From the NCBI RefSeq assembly GCF_000153205.1, contig NZ_CH672427.1, positions 3,216,596 to 3,280,595 of the forward strand: a DNA stretch of 64,000 nt, given 5' to 3'. The notes below the pieces were generated by a model that was not told the origin of the DNA, did no database searches, and saw only the letters and a list, made by a program, of their open reading frames with translations. Below, piece by piece: positions 62,598 through 64,000 of this stretch. The stretch's first letter is position 1. Each line of letters starts with the position of its first letter. The position numbers were made by a program, and so were the translations under genes. This DNA comes from Nitrococcus mobilis Nb-231 (GTDB taxonomy: Bacteria; Pseudomonadota; Gammaproteobacteria; Nitrococcales; Nitrococcaceae).

Positions 62598-64000
62598 ATG
62601 AACTGGGAAGCGGTCATCGGGCTCGAAGTCCATATTCAGCTGGCGACCAAGACCAAGATTTTCTCCGGGGCGGCGACAGCTTACGGGGCGGCGCCGAATA
62701 CCCAGGCCTGTGCCATCGATCTCGGCATGCCCGGTGTATTGCCGGTGCTCAATGAGCAGGCTGTGCGTATGGCCGTGAAACTGGGTCTCGCGTTGGGGGC
62801 GACTATTGCGCCACGTTCGGTGTTCGCCCGCAAAAATTACTTCTATCCGGACCTGCCCAAGGGCTACCAGATCTCGCAATACGAGCTGCCGGTCGTGGCC
62901 GACGGCGAACTCACTATCGAGCTCGACGCTGATGTGAGCAAGCGCATCGGAATCATCCGGGCGCACCTGGAAGAGGACGCCGGCAAGTCTCTGCATGAGG
63001 GCTTCGAGCAGGTTACCGCAATCGATTTGAACCGTGCGGGAACGCCGCTGATCGAGGTGGTTTCGGCACCGGATATGCGCTCCGCGAAAGAGGCCGTGGC
63101 CTATATGAAAAAGCTGCATAGCCTGGTGCGCTATTTGGAAATCAGTGACGGCAACATGCAGGAGGGCTCCTTCCGCTGTGACGCCAATATTTCGGTGCGT
63201 CCGCTGGGTGAGCAGCGCCTTGGAACTCGGACCGAGGTGAAGAACGTCAATTCCTTCCGCTTCGTCGAGCGCGCCATTAATTACGAAATCCAGCGCCAAA
63301 TCGAGCTATTGGAGGACGGTGGCAAGGTAGTGCAGGAGACTCGGCTATTCGACACCAGCCGCAACGAGACCCGTCCCATGCGGACCAAAGAGGAGGCGAA
63401 TGACTATCGCTACTTCCCAGATCCGGATTTGTTGCCGCTGGAGATCGAGCCCGCACTGATCGAGGAAGTTCGCAAGACGCTGCCGGAGCTTCCCGATGCC
63501 AAGCGCGAACGCTTCATGCGGGACTATGGGCTGGATGCCTACGACAGCACGGTGTTGACCGCAAGCCGCGCTCTGGCCGATTACTTCGAGGCGGTGGCGG
63601 CGCAGTGCGCCGACGCCAAGTTGGCCGGCAATTGGGTCATGGGGGAATTGGCCGGAGCCTTGAACAAGGCGGGGTTGGATATTACCGAGACGCCGGTTAG
63701 TTCCGAGATGCTCGGTGTTTTGCTTCAGCGCATAAAGGACAATACTTTATCGGGCAAAATCGCTAAGGAGGTCTTCGAGGCCATGTGGAACGGCGAAGGC
63801 GGGGCCGATGCCGTGATCGAGCGGCGCGGGCTGAAACAGCTCACCGATCGTTCCGCTCTCGAGGCTATTATTGAGGAAGTCATCGCCGCCAATCCGAACC
63901 AGACGCAGCAATACCGCGCCGGCAAGGAGAAGCTGCTGGGGTTTTTTGTCGGTCAGGTGATGAAAGCGACAAAGGGTCAAGCTAACCCGCAGCTGGTCAA
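62598..64000 (+). CDS. gatB: Asp-tRNA(Asn)/Glu-tRNA(Gln) amidotransferase subunit B, 3' partial
   Basis: 467 complete codons are visible from ATG 62598, about ten short of a normal GatB, so only the tail is missing. [36 protein letters not shown] and [11 protein letters not shown] mark the kinase-like cradle; the YqeY-like tail domain ([17 protein letters not shown], then [19 protein letters not shown]) follows. It phosphorylates the mischarged tRNA and passes ammonia from GatA. Confidence 0.97.
   Translation, partial: MNWEAVIGLEVHIQLATKTKIFSGAATAYGAAPNTQACAIDLGMPGVLPVLNEQAVRMAVKLGLALGATIAPRSVFARKNYFYPDLPKGYQISQYELPVVADGELTIELDADVSKRIGIIRAHLEEDAGKSLHEGFEQVTAIDLNRAGTPLIEVVSAPDMRSAKEAVAYMKKLHSLVRYLEISDGNMQEGSFRCDANISVRPLGEQRLGTRTEVKNVNSFRFVERAINYEIQRQIELLEDGGKVVQETRLFDTSRNETRPMRTKEEANDYRYFPDPDLLPLEIEPALIEEVRKTLPELPDAKRERFMRDYGLDAYDSTVLTASRALADYFEAVAAQCADAKLAGNWVMGELAGALNKAGLDITETPVSSEMLGVLLQRIKDNTLSGKIAKEVFEAMWNGEGGADAVIERRGLKQLTDRSALEAIIEEVIAANPNQTQQYRAGKEKLLGFFVGQVMKATKGQANPQLV

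Noticed and set aside
62469-63299. 276-codon minus-strand frame opposite gatB
   Set aside because: Shadow of gatB, which is conserved along its whole length.

Overview
The window looks like a chromosomal segment of a gammaproteobacterium. The housekeeping half carries the ybgC-tolQRAB-pal-cpoB-queE-queC-tRNA-Lys block, the lptD-surA-pdxA-rsmA-apaG-apaH block and the mreBCD-mrdA-rodA-mltB-rlpA-dacA-lipB block, all typical of that class. A DabA/DabB inorganic-carbon accumulation pair points to autotrophy, for example a sulfur- or iron-oxidising chemolithotroph. No species can be named from the sequence alone.

Region 1 (1-20.46 kb, + strand) is a thiazoline/phenolate siderophore cluster of the pyochelin/enantio-pyochelin/yersiniabactin type, probably one operon because most genes overlap by ATGA. 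In order: the 3' end of a PchE-like NRPS; a PchF-like NRPS (docking-Cy-A(Cys)-MT-PCP-TE); two half ABC exporters/importers (PchH/PchI or YbtP/YbtQ type); a saccharopine-dehydrogenase-like reductase (perhaps PchK-like); a free-standing SAM methyltransferase; a second methyltransferase embedded in an adenylation-like scaffold that has lost its catalytic motifs; the scar of a cytochrome P450 gene; a thiazolinyl imide reductase (PchG/Irp3); a VOC-family protein; a salicyl-AMP ligase (PchD); a type II thioesterase (PchC); isochorismate pyruvate-lyase (PchB); and isochorismate synthase (PchA). Chorismate would be converted to salicylate by PchA/PchB, activated by PchD, and condensed with two cysteines on PchE/PchF. 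The visible PchE-like module lacks the usual embedded epimerase/MT-like domain, while two extra MT proteins are encoded in trans. This suggests a methylated pyochelin relative with an unusual split architecture.

Region 2 (20.4-33.4 kb) is a decayed accessory island: a phosphopantetheinyl transferase, an AraC-family pseudogene joined to an IS3 remnant, an IS701-family remnant, a His-rich exported protein, a broken DUF6498 gene, a 71-bp palindromic MITE-like element, a fragment of a phage polyvalent-protein nuclease domain, dabB-dabA, an IS1595 remnant, a complete-ended IS3 element (IRs and 5-bp TSD) with a frameshifted orfB, and several phage-like genes and fragments. It ends exactly at the 3' end of tRNA-Lys(TTT) next to queC, a tRNA position used by integrative elements in other gammaproteobacteria.

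Region 3 (33.4-64 kb) is conserved core: queuosine precursor synthesis (queC, queE), the Tol-Pal system, outer-membrane biogenesis (lptD, surA), pdxA, rsmA, apaG, apaH, peptidoglycan recycling (amgK, murU), an isolated sulfotransferase, lipB, the cell-wall elongation genes, and a divergent gatCAB operon cut by the window end.
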